From the NCBI GenBank assembly GCA_020137815.1, contig CM035356.1, positions 4,023,356 to 4,087,355 on the forward strand: a stretch of DNA of 64,000 nucleotides, read 5' to 3'. A model generated the notes under the pieces. That model was not told where the DNA came from and made no database searches. It worked only from the letters and a program-made list of their open reading frames with translations. Below, piece after piece: positions 24,374 through 38,300 of this stretch; the first letter of the stretch is position 1; each line of letters begins with the position of its first letter. The position numbers and the translations under genes are program-made. Origin of the DNA: Hormiphora californensis (lineage: Eukaryota > Ctenophora > Tentaculata > Cydippida > Pleurobrachiidae).

Positions 24374-25860
24374 ATGTTAAAGGCTCTCCGAAGTAAGAGG
24401 AGGAGGGTCTCTAAAGGACCTTCCAACACACCAGATCATGAGGCCGGCCCTGACCATGTCATATCCTCTACTCCGGTATCACAGAAGGAGCTCTTCTCTA
24501 GCTCAGTAAGATCCACTAGAATATTTTAAATTCCAAAACAAATTCCCTGTGTTCGACGTCCACGCGAGTGACATTTTAATATATTAATCCATCAGAAACT
24601 GCAGCACAATATGATCTTGTTTCAGGGCAGCGTATCATGTACACAGGATAGCCTCATGATGGATGATATTGATATGAACTTGATAGACGAGAACTTTGCT
24701 CTGCAAACCTGTAACAGAGATAAGAATAATGAGAACGAGAATACGGAGAATGAAAAAGAAACTGTTTCGTTTACCTCGCCGCCGGCACCAGGCTTCTCTG
24801 ACAGAGACAAAAGTAAGTTCGCTGTTTCAGTACAACTTGGTGACCAAATAAAGTTTCCCCTGAGGTGAGAAGGGGTTGTTTCTTGCATGTTGTACAATAA
24901 TGTTGTTTTATTACAGCACTGGGGGGGGGGGGGTCCAGCCCTAAAAAAGCTCCACCCCTACTGCCATTTTCTGGAGACATTTTTTCGATAAAAATATTAT
25001 TCAAATTTGATAAAAATAGTTTTAAAAAAGTTCAAAAAACGTTATAAAACGTTATAATAAAAGTTTAAAAAATTTGGCGTCAGCGGGATTCGAACCTATT
25101 GAATCCACTAAAAACTCAATTTTAGCTTTTTTTAGCTTTTTTTAGCCTAAAAAAGCTAAAAAAAGCTAAAAAAAGCTAAAAAAAGCTAAAAAAAGCTAAA
25201 AAAAAAGCTAAAGGTACCCTGATTTTGGCCGATAGCTTAGCTTTTTTAGGGCTGGACCCCCCCCCAGCACTTTTCAAATCACCCCACTCAGAATTGAAGT
25301 ACAAATCCCCGTTGGCGAGACGTCGTGGTGCTGGTGAAACGACACCAGTGAGACCTAAATCATCTTCATCATCCCTTGAAACAACACCCTGCACCGTGGT
25401 AACCCTCCTCCTTCTCCATCACACAACACACCAGCCGCAGCTCCAGATATCCTATCAGATTCAGAGTTACTGCTCAGTAGTTTCTACGGGACACCGTTCA
25501 AGAGTACCCAGCAGAAGTTGCTTTACAGTACGGGGATAATGAGCCCGTATGCTCCGAGGAGTAGCGAGACGGTGAGGTTGGGGGTGCCTTTAGAGGTGTT
25601 CCGACTGATTGAGAAGATCAGAGGTGAGTGAGGGGTGGTTGGGTGATAATGTATCGTGCATTCCTTAGATTCCCTGTCGTCATAGCATTTTGATAATGAT
25701 AGTAACTAATCACCTAGGTAACTAATGGTAACTAATCACCTAAAGGTAACCAATGGTAACTTATCACAGGTATCAAGAAGTTGTACCCTTGGCAGGAGGA
25801 AACTGTAACTGCTTGTCTAACTGGAGGTACATCTTGTCTGTCTGTCTGTCTGTCTGTCTA

Positions 25861-25915
<55 letters not shown>

Positions 25916-28900
25916 GCTGTCTGTCTGTCTGTCTGTCGTTATGTTTGAGCTGCCTGCTTGTCTGTCTGTCTGTTTACCTCTAATTACCTTTAGGTAACCA
26001 CATCTTCACGTGTCCAACCTCTGGTGGCAAGACCCTTGTGGGAGAGCTGCTTCTCCTCAATGCCCTCCTAACTCGGTGTACAGACGCTCTCCTGATCCTA
26101 CCATACGTTGCTCTCGTGGAGGAAAAGGTAACAAAAATGTAACTACAATTATTGTCCAGATAAAATAGTTTGTTGCCTAGTGCCCGACCATCTCTCGTAA
26201 CATTTTTTGTCATGATAACCAGTTAACTATCTGTTATTATCTAGGTCAGAGAGTTATCTGAGTTTGCCGAGCATTTTCTATTCGGGTTGGAGCGGTACGC
26301 TGGGAGTAGGGGCAAGCTTCCTCCCCGAAAGAGACGAGGCAAGAAAACTATTTACGTGGCCACCCTCGAAAAGGTTTCATATTTAATGTGTACTGCCACC
26401 ATCGCCTCACGTCCCTTTCTATGAACCGTACCTTCATTATCTTTTCTTGCACCCAAATTATCAAACAAGTGCACCTGCTGTTTTTTATCATCGAGTGCCG
26501 AAGAACGGGTTCACAGGGATAATTATATATCATCAAATAGAGAGAGATGGATGAAGAGAGAGAGAGATGATGATTGATGAAAAAGTTTAGTTTTTTCTTG
26601 CGGCTGTAAAATATGAGTAAACGGGTAATTCGTTCCAGTAAATGATAAAGATAAAAGGTACATGTTAACAATGCGAATACACTCAATTTAAGGATGGTAT
26701 TAACAATATAACAAAGCAAATAAAACCCCAAACAACATTCCAAATGAGTTGGTTGGGATTCCATTTAGAAAGAACTAAAAGCAAAACAACAGCAATCCGA
26801 TTATGTTCTAGTTTATGCACTCGTGTCACTTTCGGAGCTCTCGAGAACGCCTTTACCAATCCACTGATCCGCTGCGTTAGGACCGATATTTGAACCCCGG
26901 ACCGTCTGTATTTGATGCAAGCTGTTAAACACTACACCACCGCACCGAAAAATACTGTTCAAGAACTAGTCCAGTTCGTTGGAAGTTACATTCACTGTTT
27001 TCGGTCCCATATTCCTCATCTCAATATTCTCTGGTTGCTGTCCTTCAATTATCATTGGTGACCAGGACATTGTCAACAGTGAGGCCAAGGAAGCAAACTG
27101 CTTTTCAAGCCATCCAGTAACCTTCTCGATGGAATCATATATGTGATTGCTGTACAGCAGGGGATTTAGCACGGAATTGATGGGTAGGACGATGACAGAA
27201 AAGATGCCGTAGTAGGGCGTGGCATCTACCAGCTCAGTCATGTGGCAGAATGAGGTGACTAGGATAGGTAGCCAGCAGATTAAATCCGTTACAATGATTA
27301 GAGTAACTTTCCGTTGCGTTTTTTGCTGCTGTTTCAGACGTTCCTGGAGGACAGGATTGATTTGTAGGTCATTGTTCATATTTAGTTCGGCTAAACTTCT
27401 CCTAGAGGCACCTTCAATCACCATGTAACAGGTACAAATGGTTGCCAAGCACATGACGGTCAATATCTGATAGATAAGGGAAAATGTAAACTGGGGGTCC
27501 TGGGGCAACACAAAAAACTTGAAAAGGCAAACTCCTTCATTGCCATAGAAACCAACTAGAGAATTTAAACCATCCAAGTTTCCGTAGTCACTTGTGTACA
27601 TTCCTTTTATCAGTAATGTGATCTTGTCCCATGGTTCCTTTGCTAACTGGTCCCCTTTAATCCGCCCATAGTAACTCTCAATTACCTCCCAGTGTGCCGC
27701 TTTTCCATTTCTACCAACGAAAAATTTGAGGTCCGAATCCCAAACTTGGCCGTTCCCGAAAACATCTTCGAACTTTTTGATAAAAATCACAGGAAAGATG
27801 GCGAAACTCACTGAAAGTAGGATCATGACCAAAGACATGGCAATGGGTAGTTTAAATTTAACTTCGGTATTGGGTGAACGAATCCCTCCTGTAACGCCCT
27901 TTACTCTTAACAAGCTAAGACTTGTCATAGATACCAAAGATAGAACGCTTCCCATCGTACTCACAGTGCCCAGAAGATCACACTGTTTGCTAGCCAACCA
28001 ATAGTTCTGGTTTTCACAATACCTGTCACCTTTTAATGTATCGTATACAGCAATGCCTAACAAATAAATCCCGGTAAGCGTATCACCAAGACTGATCGTT
28101 GCTACCAGGAGACGGTTGTTCAGAAACGCCTGATTGCTCACCGTTCGAAGCTCCGATCCGACTGTTCCAATTGTCCATAAGTTCAGCCCGATAGCTAGGA
28201 ATCCTAGAATAAACGCCCCGATCTTCAGATGGAGCCCCTGAAGTATCTGCTTACCACATCTCTCATTACATTCGTCTGACAAGTCGGCACAATCAGGGAC
28301 ACTGTCACATACTTTGTAGAGGGGTAGCAACTGTCCCCCAATATTACCTTGTTCATCTGCTGACTGTTTGCATTTAAAGTGGTTACTGCATTTCTCTTCA
28401 TCACTGCCATCTCCGCAGTCGTTTATCAGATTGCACACTTTCTCAAATGGCAGACACTTGTTGTTCTGACATTGGAAAATTTCCTGGCCAAATGAATCTT
28501 CTTTCGGTGTCACGAAAGTTAGCTGTTTTTCGCCTGCTATTGTAAATATTTTCCGTTTAAATTGGTGTGGACAGGAATCTATTTTTGGTGGACTTTTGGA
28601 GATCGGACATTGCTCGGAGCAAAGTCCCGAGCAGGATAAAAGGAGAAAAATCTCACCGAAGGTGTATTGGCAAGCCATTTCAGGGGCCGTGACCTGGGTC
28701 TCCTGTGTGATACCAAGTATGGTCGACTCTCTGAAGACAGAATAGCTGAAATGAAAGCACTCCCCTTTAAATAGGAATTCAAGGCTTTCCAATCCTGGTA
28801 GACAATATCCAATAAACTTGTTCCAAGTTCCAACTCCGACTGCCTTGGTGGCAACCTCAGACAGCAATCTTTGGCAGACCTTGTTTTCATTTCCACATGT

Positions 28901-31900
28901 ATCAACTCCATCACAAAGCAGCTGCGAAGGTATTGTGGTCTTCGGACCAAATTTACAGATGTAAACGTCCTTACATTGTTGCTGATCGTTCTCTGAGAAC
29001 CTTTGAAAAATACCTGTTCCACACACAGGCCACAGATCCAATACCTCATCCTCCCCACCGACGCAGTCTACAACCCCATCTCCTAGCCAACTTAGTAGTA
29101 TGGGTGAAGAAATTGTGGGATCCATTTTTCTATGACACCCCTTGGTGTTCACGCTGATGCACTCCAATTCGTCCTGCCCTAAGGAGCAGTCCCAGGTACC
29201 GTCACAAATCTGATGCTTGTGGATGGTGCAGGTAGAGGTTACATCCACGCAGAGGATATCCAAGTTGTCATCGCAAAGACCCTCCCGCAGCTCGTCACAT
29301 ACCATTACCTTTGGCAACGGTGGACATGTAGCCTCCTATGGGACATGACAAGGCCACCCTCGCAGGATCGGAGCAATTCGTCTGGTCCATGAGGTCCATG
29401 CAGTTGGGGATGTATGTGTAACGAAAAGAGTCACTATTGAATCTTTTATATTCCTCCTCAAAGTAATTCAGATGCCGTTTGTAATGCTTAATCCGGGCAC
29501 ACCGTGTGAAGTTGAATATCGAACTTCCACTAGCCGGTGGTTGAAATTTCTCAACATCTTACACGAGCTTAGGTTCGAGTTTGTAATGTTGCACGTTCTC
29601 GTATCATCCTCCTCATTACAGATATTTTGGTATTTAAACGAAGTTATGGTATGCGTGCATGCTGCACTGATTGGGAGCCACTCAAATGGTAAGGTACGCA
29701 TACACCTGAAACCGTATGTGTAGCCTCCGCAGTGTGTCTCATCGTGACAATTGTCAAAGTCACACACGTCATCACAAATTTTCTCTTCCTCTTTTTCACA
29801 CTTATCTAGATCATATCCCTGGCACGACCTCGATCTGCTGCTACAAAGATCTCTGACGGTATGTGGGGTGAATGAAACAGCTGATTTATGGGTCTGACAC
29901 AAAGCTACCCCGCATAACGCACTTGTGTGGGTCATGTCGGCATCACGGAACCCGCATACTTGGTACTGAAATTTGTCATGAGGGCAGGTTGCATTGAAAG
30001 TCCACCGTTCAAATTTCAGAACGTAATAGTAATCGGGGGAGTTGTAACACTGATAAAGGGTGATGTCAAGAGTGGAGGGAGATAAGACATCTGACAATTG
30101 ATGGCTACATACTCGCTTTATGAAACCCTTATCTGCTACTAGTTCGCATCGATCTGGGTACTAGGAAGGTGTTCCGAGGTTCACTGAAAAAATAATTAGG
30201 TGACAGTAATTGCATCGACCCTGGTTACCAGGATGCTCGGGGAGGAAAGAGTTAATCGTACTAAATTTAGTAATTCATCTAAAATCTAAATAAATATTGA
30301 TTACCATTTAGAAGCAAGATGATGGCCATGAAGCAGTTCATATTAGAGGCCATTCGGGATTCTTGTTATGTTCTAACCCTCGCGAAAAGGGGGTCGAACT
30401 AGGCAATGAGATTCATTTTATCCAGCTACATTTCATGGTATACTAAACGGGGGTAAGGTGATGAATCAAAGGGATTAAAAGGAGTCAAAAGGCAGAGGGT
30501 GAGCATGAGAGGTGTTTTCGACAAGTTTAGTTTTTCAAATACGATTGCACAAGCATTAGCAGCAGTTGCTAGGTGGCTCGTTATTCGTCAAGTCGTATCT
30601 TCAATGCAGTGACATGTTATATATATACTTCATTAAGCCAAAAACTAATTGAAATTAGTTGGCGGGAAAGGTGACCCACTTACACCTTTTGCTACTGCCG
30701 GTTATCACCACGAACTCTCATTCTATGCCACGGTATCTCATATTCTCAATCTCTCATTTTTCGAGGGTAACTTAAATTCCTGTTCGTTCTATCCCTCTCT
30801 CACGGGGGATTACGGGGGCTCGAATAGATCGCCCGAATAGATCGCCCGTACCAGTCGCCCGTACATTTGCTTTGCGCATTACGTTTCATCGCACTTTCTC
30901 CACAAATAAGGTACATGCGCATTACGCGCATGTGTTTTGTTGTGATGAAAGTGTGGTGAAACGTAATGCGCAAAGCAAATGTACGGGCGACTGGTACGGG
31001 CGACTGGTACGGGCGTCTCATCCGGGCCCCCGTAATCCGCTGCCTCTCTCTCTCCCTGTCTCTCTCTCTCTCGCTCTCTCTCGCTCTCTCTCTCTCTCTC
31101 TCACTCTATCACACTCTTTCACTGTCTTATTCCATTATATTCACCATTTATATCCCTGATCCCGGCAGCAGGCAAAGGTGTAAGTGGGTCACCTTTCCCG
31201 CCAACTAATTTCAATTAGTTTTTGGCTTAATTTAGGTCTCTTTTTGGTTTCTAATCGCAGCATGATATTATTTCATGATGTAATATTGTCGAAATGATGC
31301 GTTATATGAGAAACGAGACGAATTTCTGTGAAAATCGTATTTTAGACGTCATAATGACGTCATTTGACGTAATTAGTGACGTCGTAACGACGTAATTGCA
31401 TCACGATATATTTTTAATCAATACCCCAAAGGAGCTTGTAAAGTTTCATTGGCCACAGTGGTCAGGAAAAGGAGTTTTTGCTCGAAAAACATTCAATTTG
31501 CTAAATTTTTCGTCAAATTTTTGACTTCCGACGCAATTTAAGGGCTCAAAATGATAAGCTACGAAAATTCGCTGTACAGTATCTGAAAGTTCAGACGATT
31601 TGCCGGTAACGATTTTTCGTCAAATCAGAAATCGGAACACGTCTTCAGGGTGCTAGAGGCGTTTGAAAAAAGTTAGTCGGTCTCGCGCAATGACGTCACT
31701 CGTGACGTCATTGCGCGCGTCATAGGTAAGATGGAGAGTCGCCACCCAGATGGGTACATGCACGAGACAATTGTCTGTCGAATGCCGCTTGGTTTAAGGT
31801 CGTACGATGTCTGGTTCGTCTCAAACTGGGACCAAACGGAAGGTAACAAAGCGTCTATACATCTATGTATATATGTATGTATATATCAACCTAGTTATCC

Positions 31901-34900
31901 CCACACTGAATTTTCTGTTTTGGGGGTGATGTTATAACTTTTGAACAAAAAGAGCTAGCCACTTGAAATTTTTACCATCGATAGAGGTCTACAAGAAGCT
32001 TCTAAGTACAAAATTTCAGCTTCCTAGCTCTTCCGGTTCGGGAGTTATGGCATGTCAAAAAGTGCCAAAATGGGCTAAAAGTATGAAATAACTATATATA
32101 CGCTGTGAGCAAGCGGGCCGTTTTTGGGGGAATTTTTTTTCGGGGGATGAATGGGGTCACCTTTGCGCTTGCCAGCGCAGTGATGAATTTACGTTTTATT
32201 TAGAAGACAATCTTTATAGCCCCTTTAGTAACACAGTAACGCACTAAGATATTCGTCTGTGGTTGAAGCTTTATTTCTTCATGGATATGATTGGATGCAG
32301 GATGCGTATCTAGGGTGAGAGGGTGAGCGAGAGAGAAGATATATAGTGGGTTAGATGAGTCAGGGTGAGAGGATCCCCCCCCCCCCCCCAAATATTGCAC
32401 AGATTGGGAATAGTTTTAAAGCAAGCCAATTATATATACGTCAAGTGCCACGCTTCCAAATTATCCTCATTTAGCGAACAATGGGGTATTTACCGAACAA
32501 TTCCTGTGGGGTATTTAGTGAACAATTCAAATGGGGTGTTTGTGAGCCGCGAATCCGATTGGCATCTAATTCTGTGAGAGAGGACAGCCCAGATTTTGAT
32601 GAAACTCGGAAAGAATGAATATTCTTTGGTGTCTTAAAATAGGAGACACTAGCGCCGATTAGAGTACGCACAAAAAAAGCGTCGTACCCCCATGTTACCC
32701 CTCCCTTGCCGGCGCTCGAAGCACGCCAAACGAAGGCCACGTAGCGGCCTGAGTCTGAGGTGTCTTCGATACCAAATGTTACTACAGTCGGATCCCGATT
32801 TACCGGGATGCTCGGGGGAAATTGAGGGATCCATTTTTCTGTGACACCCCTTGGTATTCACGCTGATGCACTCCAATTCGTCCTGCCCTAAGGAGCAGTC
32901 CCAGGTACCGTCACAAATCTGATGCTTGTGGATGGTGCAGGTAGAGGTTACATCCACGCAGAGGATATCCAAGTTGTCATCGCAAAGACCCTCCCGCAGC
33001 TCGTCGCATACCATTACCTTGGCAACGGTGGACATGTAGCCTCCTATGGGACATGACAAGGCCACCCTCGCAGGATCGGAGCAATTCGTCTGGTCCATGA
33101 GGTCCATGCAGTTGGGGATGTATGTGTAACGATAAGAGTCACTATTGAATCTTTTATATTCCTTCCTCAAAGTAATTCAGATGCCGTTTGTAATGCTTAA
33201 TCCGGGCACACCGTGTAAAGTTGAATATTGGAACATCCACTAGCTGGTGGTTGAAATTTCTCAACATCTTACACGAGCTTAGGTTCGAGTTTGTAATGTT
33301 GCACGTTCTCGTATCAGCCTCCTGATTACAGATATTTTTGTATTGAAAGAGACTCATGGCATGTGTGCATGACGAGCTTATGGGGAGCCATTCCCAGATA
33401 CGTGCACACCTAAAACCGTATGTGTACCCTCCACAGTGAATTTCATCGTGACAATCGTCAAAATCACACACATCATCACAAATTTTCTCTTCCTCTTTTT
33501 CACACTTATCCAGATCATATCCGTGGCACACACCCAATTTGCAAAGATCTCTAACGGAATGTGGGACGAATGAATCACCTTTCAAATCATCGGTATGACA
33601 CAAGGCTGCCCCGCATAACGCACTTGGTTGGGTCATATCGGCATCATGGAACCCGCATACTTGGTACTGGAATTTGTCATGGGGGCACGTTGCATTGAAA
33701 ATCCATCGTTCGAAATTAATAGCGTAATAGTAATCGGGGGAGTTGTAACACTGATAAAGAGTGATGTCAAGGATGGAGGGAGATAAGACACCAGACAATT
33801 GATGGCTACATACTCGCTTTATGAAACCCTTATCTGCTACTAGTTCGCATCGATCTGGTACTAGGAAGGCTGTTCCGAGGTTCACTGAAAAATAATTTAG
33901 GTACAGTAATTGCATCGACCCCTGGTTACCAGGATGCTCGGGGGAAAGAGTTAATCGTACTAAATTTAGTAATTCATCTAAAATCTAAATAAATATTGAT
34001 TACCATTTAAAAGCAAGATGATGGCCATGAAGCAGTTCATATTAGAGGCCATTCGGGATTCTTGTTATGTTCTAACCCTCGCGAAAAGGGGGTCGAGATA
34101 GGCAATGAGATTTACTTTATCCAGCTATATATCATGGTATACTAAAAGGGGGCAAGGTGATGAATCAAAGGGAGTAAAAGGAGTCAAAAGGTAGAGGGTG
34201 AGCATGAGAGGTGTTTTCGACAAATTTAGTTTTTCAAATACGATTGCACAAGCATTAGCAGCAGTTGCTAGGTGGCTCGTTATTCGTCAAGTCGTATCTT
34301 CAATGCAGTGACATGTTATATATATACTTCATGAATTTACGTTTTATTTAGAAGACAATCTTTATAGCCCCTTTAGTAACACAGTAACGCACTAAGATAT
34401 TCGTCTGTGGTTGAAGTTTTATTTCTTCATGGGTATGATTGGATGCGTATCTAGATATATGTTGAGAGGGTGAGCGAGAGAGAAGATATATAGTGGGTTA
34501 GATGAGTCAGGGTGAGAGGATCCCCCCAAATATTGCACAGATTGGGAATAGTTTTAAAACAAGCCAATTATATATACGGCAAGTGCCAAGCTTCCAAATT
34601 ATCCTCATTTAGCAAACAATGGGGTATTTACTGAACAATTCCTGTGGGGTATTTAGTGAACAATTCAAATGGGGTGTTTGCGAGCCGCGAATCCGATTGG
34701 CATCTAATTCTGTGAGAGAGGACAGCCCAGATTTTGATGAAACTCGGAAAGAATGAATATTCTTTGGTGTCTTAAAATAGGAGACACTAGCGCCGACTAG
34801 AGTACGCACAAAAAAAGCGTCGTACCCCCATGTTACCCCTCCCTTGCCGGCGCTCGAAGCACGCCAAACGAAGGCCACGTAGCGGCCTGAGTCTGAGGTG

Positions 34901-35225
34901 TCTTCGATACCAAATGTTACTACATACAAATGAAAGGCACACATTTTGTATTATAAAAAGGTTCTATTCTCGACAGTAATTGAGACAATATTTATTTAAA
35001 ATGATTGTCAAATAGATTTACAAAGATCACTCTATGACCTCTTGAGTAAAAAGTTTATTAAATTAGGTTCGTTTTTGTTTCCGTCTCCAGTAATCGTCCT
35101 CCTTCTTTTTACTCTCAGTGTGAAGTCTTTGAACATATTGGAGGAGGTTATTGGTGGAGTCGTCCCTTCCTAAAGCTTGAACGGCAGCCTAGAGAAAAGG
35201 AAGAAATGACAGTAAAAAGCAATGC

Positions 35226-35262
<37 letters not shown>

Positions 35263-35263
35263 C

Positions 35264-35314
<51 letters not shown>

Positions 35315-38300
35315 TTTCTCTCTCTCTCCCTCGCCATATCTCTTTCTCACCTTCGCAATAGTCCGAGAATAACCTAAGCGGACTGCATAGGATACGAAAT
35401 TCTCCCTGTTGGCAGACGGTCTTGGTTCGCCCATGTTGTTTTGTGAAAATAGCAGAGAGGTGTGTGGTAGCAACCAAGGTAACAAGGATAAATGTGGCAA
35501 TGCAGCATTCGAATGAGGAGGGGAATGAGGAGGGGACGCATTGAATGCTTTTGTTTTTGTTGTCTTTCGTTCTGCGGAACGGTAGAGCGCTGCAGTTCAA
35601 CCTTTGGTCTGCCCAACCCTCATAGAGCGCTTATGAAATAAAATGCAGAGTGAGCAACACAATTCAACCCCGTGTGTATCTCACTTTCTCTCTTTTGCAT
35701 TTACCGGCCGGGTTACATCACGCATCGAGTTCTTCCCGCCGTTCCCACTCTATAGTCTATTTCCCTTCCCCGGCCTCCACGCCCCTGTCTATTACTAAAA
35801 CACCTTAAAGTCCTAGTGAAGTCGTTATAACTATCTTGAATCTTCGGCAGTCGATGATAAAAACGTTACCTCTACCCAATACCCATCATACCATGCTCAT
35901 GCAACTCAATATACCTATGACCCACTTATTCCCATATATCTAGGCGAACTCTCTGTTCAATGCTCTCTACGAGGAAGGAAGGATACAGGAGCTAGGGGTG
36001 GTAGTAGTTGATGAACTACACATGATAGGTGATGGGTACAGGGGTGCTATACTGGAGACATGCCTCGCAAAATTTCTCTCCGTTACTCCCGGGTACTAAA
36101 AGTAGTAGTTAGTAAAATGTAAATTACGTTTTGATGTTCCCTGAGTGAGCCGGGCCAGACCCCGAAAATTTCTTTTCCGGCCACATCCCTGTCGCCTCTA
36201 AAACTCACCCCATCCTAGACCCCGTATTATTGGGATGACAGCGACGCTAAATAATCATTTGGAAGTTGCCAGTTTCCTGCGGTGTTCCGGAAAGCACACT
36301 GGTGGGGCACGACCTGTGGAACTAACGGAACATGTCAAGATAGGAGATCAGGTACCTGGGAAACTAAACACACTGACACAGCACACTAGTTGAATTTTTC
36401 ATGAATGATTCAGTACAAAGCAAGACAGCTAAATTCTAAAATTCACAAATATTACAACTCCAACACTCTTGTATTTTAACCGATTGCCCAACAACAGGTG
36501 CTAAAGGTGAATAAAACTGAAGGAACGTTAGAGGACACTAGGACTGTAGCACCCCTCTCATCTCCTCACAACAACACTAACCTCTCTGACGGGGATAGTG
36601 TCGCCTCACTTGTCCAGGAGATACTACCAGAGTGTGTGCTGGTGTTCTGTCCTAGTAAAAACAGCTGTGAGACAACTGCACGGATGCTGGCTAACATTAT
36701 AAACTGGTCAGTGTGTTACTGCTTAACTCCCCCTGAACTGTGATTCTGATTCTGCTGCTAAATCTTGGATTAGAATGTTGTCAAACTACATACTCAGTTG
36801 TTCATAGCTTTGATAATATTTTACCAGGACACCCCCGAAAGATATAGAGGAGAAGAGGGGTGTGTTGATTAAAAGGATAGAGAGCGAGGCAGGAAATGTT
36901 GATGCTGTCCTTGCTGAGACCCTACCCAAAGGTGCAATGCCCAATCACCCAGTCACTAATAACTAATAAGTAATAGTAACAACTCCGATCCCGTCTCAGC
37001 CATTACTGATTACTGCAGTTTAGTATATATACAGTACCGGGTTTTTGGGGTTTGTTTAAGATCCCCTCCAACCACCTCCTTACCCACCTACCCCTCCAGG
37101 AATCGTGTACCACCACACCCACCCACTTCTTCACCCACCCACTTCTCCAGGAATCGCGTACCACCACAGCGGGTTAACTGGAGATGAGCGAGTTCTGGTG
37201 GAGGAAGCCTTTAGTTTGGGAACCATCTCCGTCCTTTGCTGCACATCCACCCTTGCTGCGGGTGTTAACCTACCCGCAAGGAGGGTCATTATACGAAGTG
37301 TCAGGATCGGAAAGTCCTTTCTCAGTAGGACTCGATATTTACAGATGGTCGGACGGGCTGGGAGAACAGGTACGGGATCACTTGATATGTCGCGTGATTA
37401 TTTAAGTGATCTGTCCCATGCAACATGCAAATTATTACAAAAATCATTTGAAATCAGTGAATTATTGATCCCCCCCCCCCCCAGGGCTGACATCATCTGG
37501 AGATAGTTTCCTGCTCGGTACACTGAATGAGAAGAGTCGGTGTGAGCAGCTGGTGTTTGGGAGTATTGAAGATGTTAGGAGTTGCTTGGATAAGGATTCC
37601 CTCACCCTAACCCTCCTTCATCTTATTGGTTCAGGTATATGTGGTCTAGGAATGTGAACTCAGTTAGTTCTATAGAATTGTTTGGTGACGCGGCCACCCC
37701 TATACTAGCGAACCAATAGAATTGTAGAGTCTAAAAAAACACAGCGCAAATAACTTTCTTTCTTTCTATTCAGGTTTGATCCAGAGTTCAGCAGATCTAG
37801 GAACTTTCATGCGGAGGACCCTACTTCACACGCAACAACCCGATACCAGTCTCTCTGTAGCGGAGGAAGCACTCTCTTTTCTCATCCAGTCTGGTTTTGT
37901 GGAACGTAAGGAGGGGAAACTGTTGGGAACCCCATTCGGGACGGCTGTATATAAGAGCTCCCTGGACCCGAGTCTAGCTAAACTTGTCCTGGCGGACCTT
38001 CAAAAGGCCAACAAACATCTGGTGTTATACCGGAGTGTACATTTGGTTTACCTTTGTATTCCACCTAATATCGAGTAAGGAAAACCTCCATTTGCTCCTT
38101 CATAAAACCTTCCACTGCTCCTTCATAAAACCTTCCACTGCTCCTTCATAAAACACACAATACACCCCTCACCTCAGAAGTACGTCTAGTTTTCACGACC
38201 AATCATACTACAGGAATATCTACATAGACTGGATGAAGTATTTGAATGCCTACACCCGTTTTGGGACCGCTACCTCACTAACCTTCAACGCTATTGGGCT

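Noticed and set aside
26861-26946. Functional tRNA gene
   Set aside because: A and B boxes are present but the acceptor stem does not pair.
28579-29058. Second minus-strand frame inside the GPCR exon
   Set aside because: Out-of-frame shadow; the GPCR frame contains the LDLa repeats.
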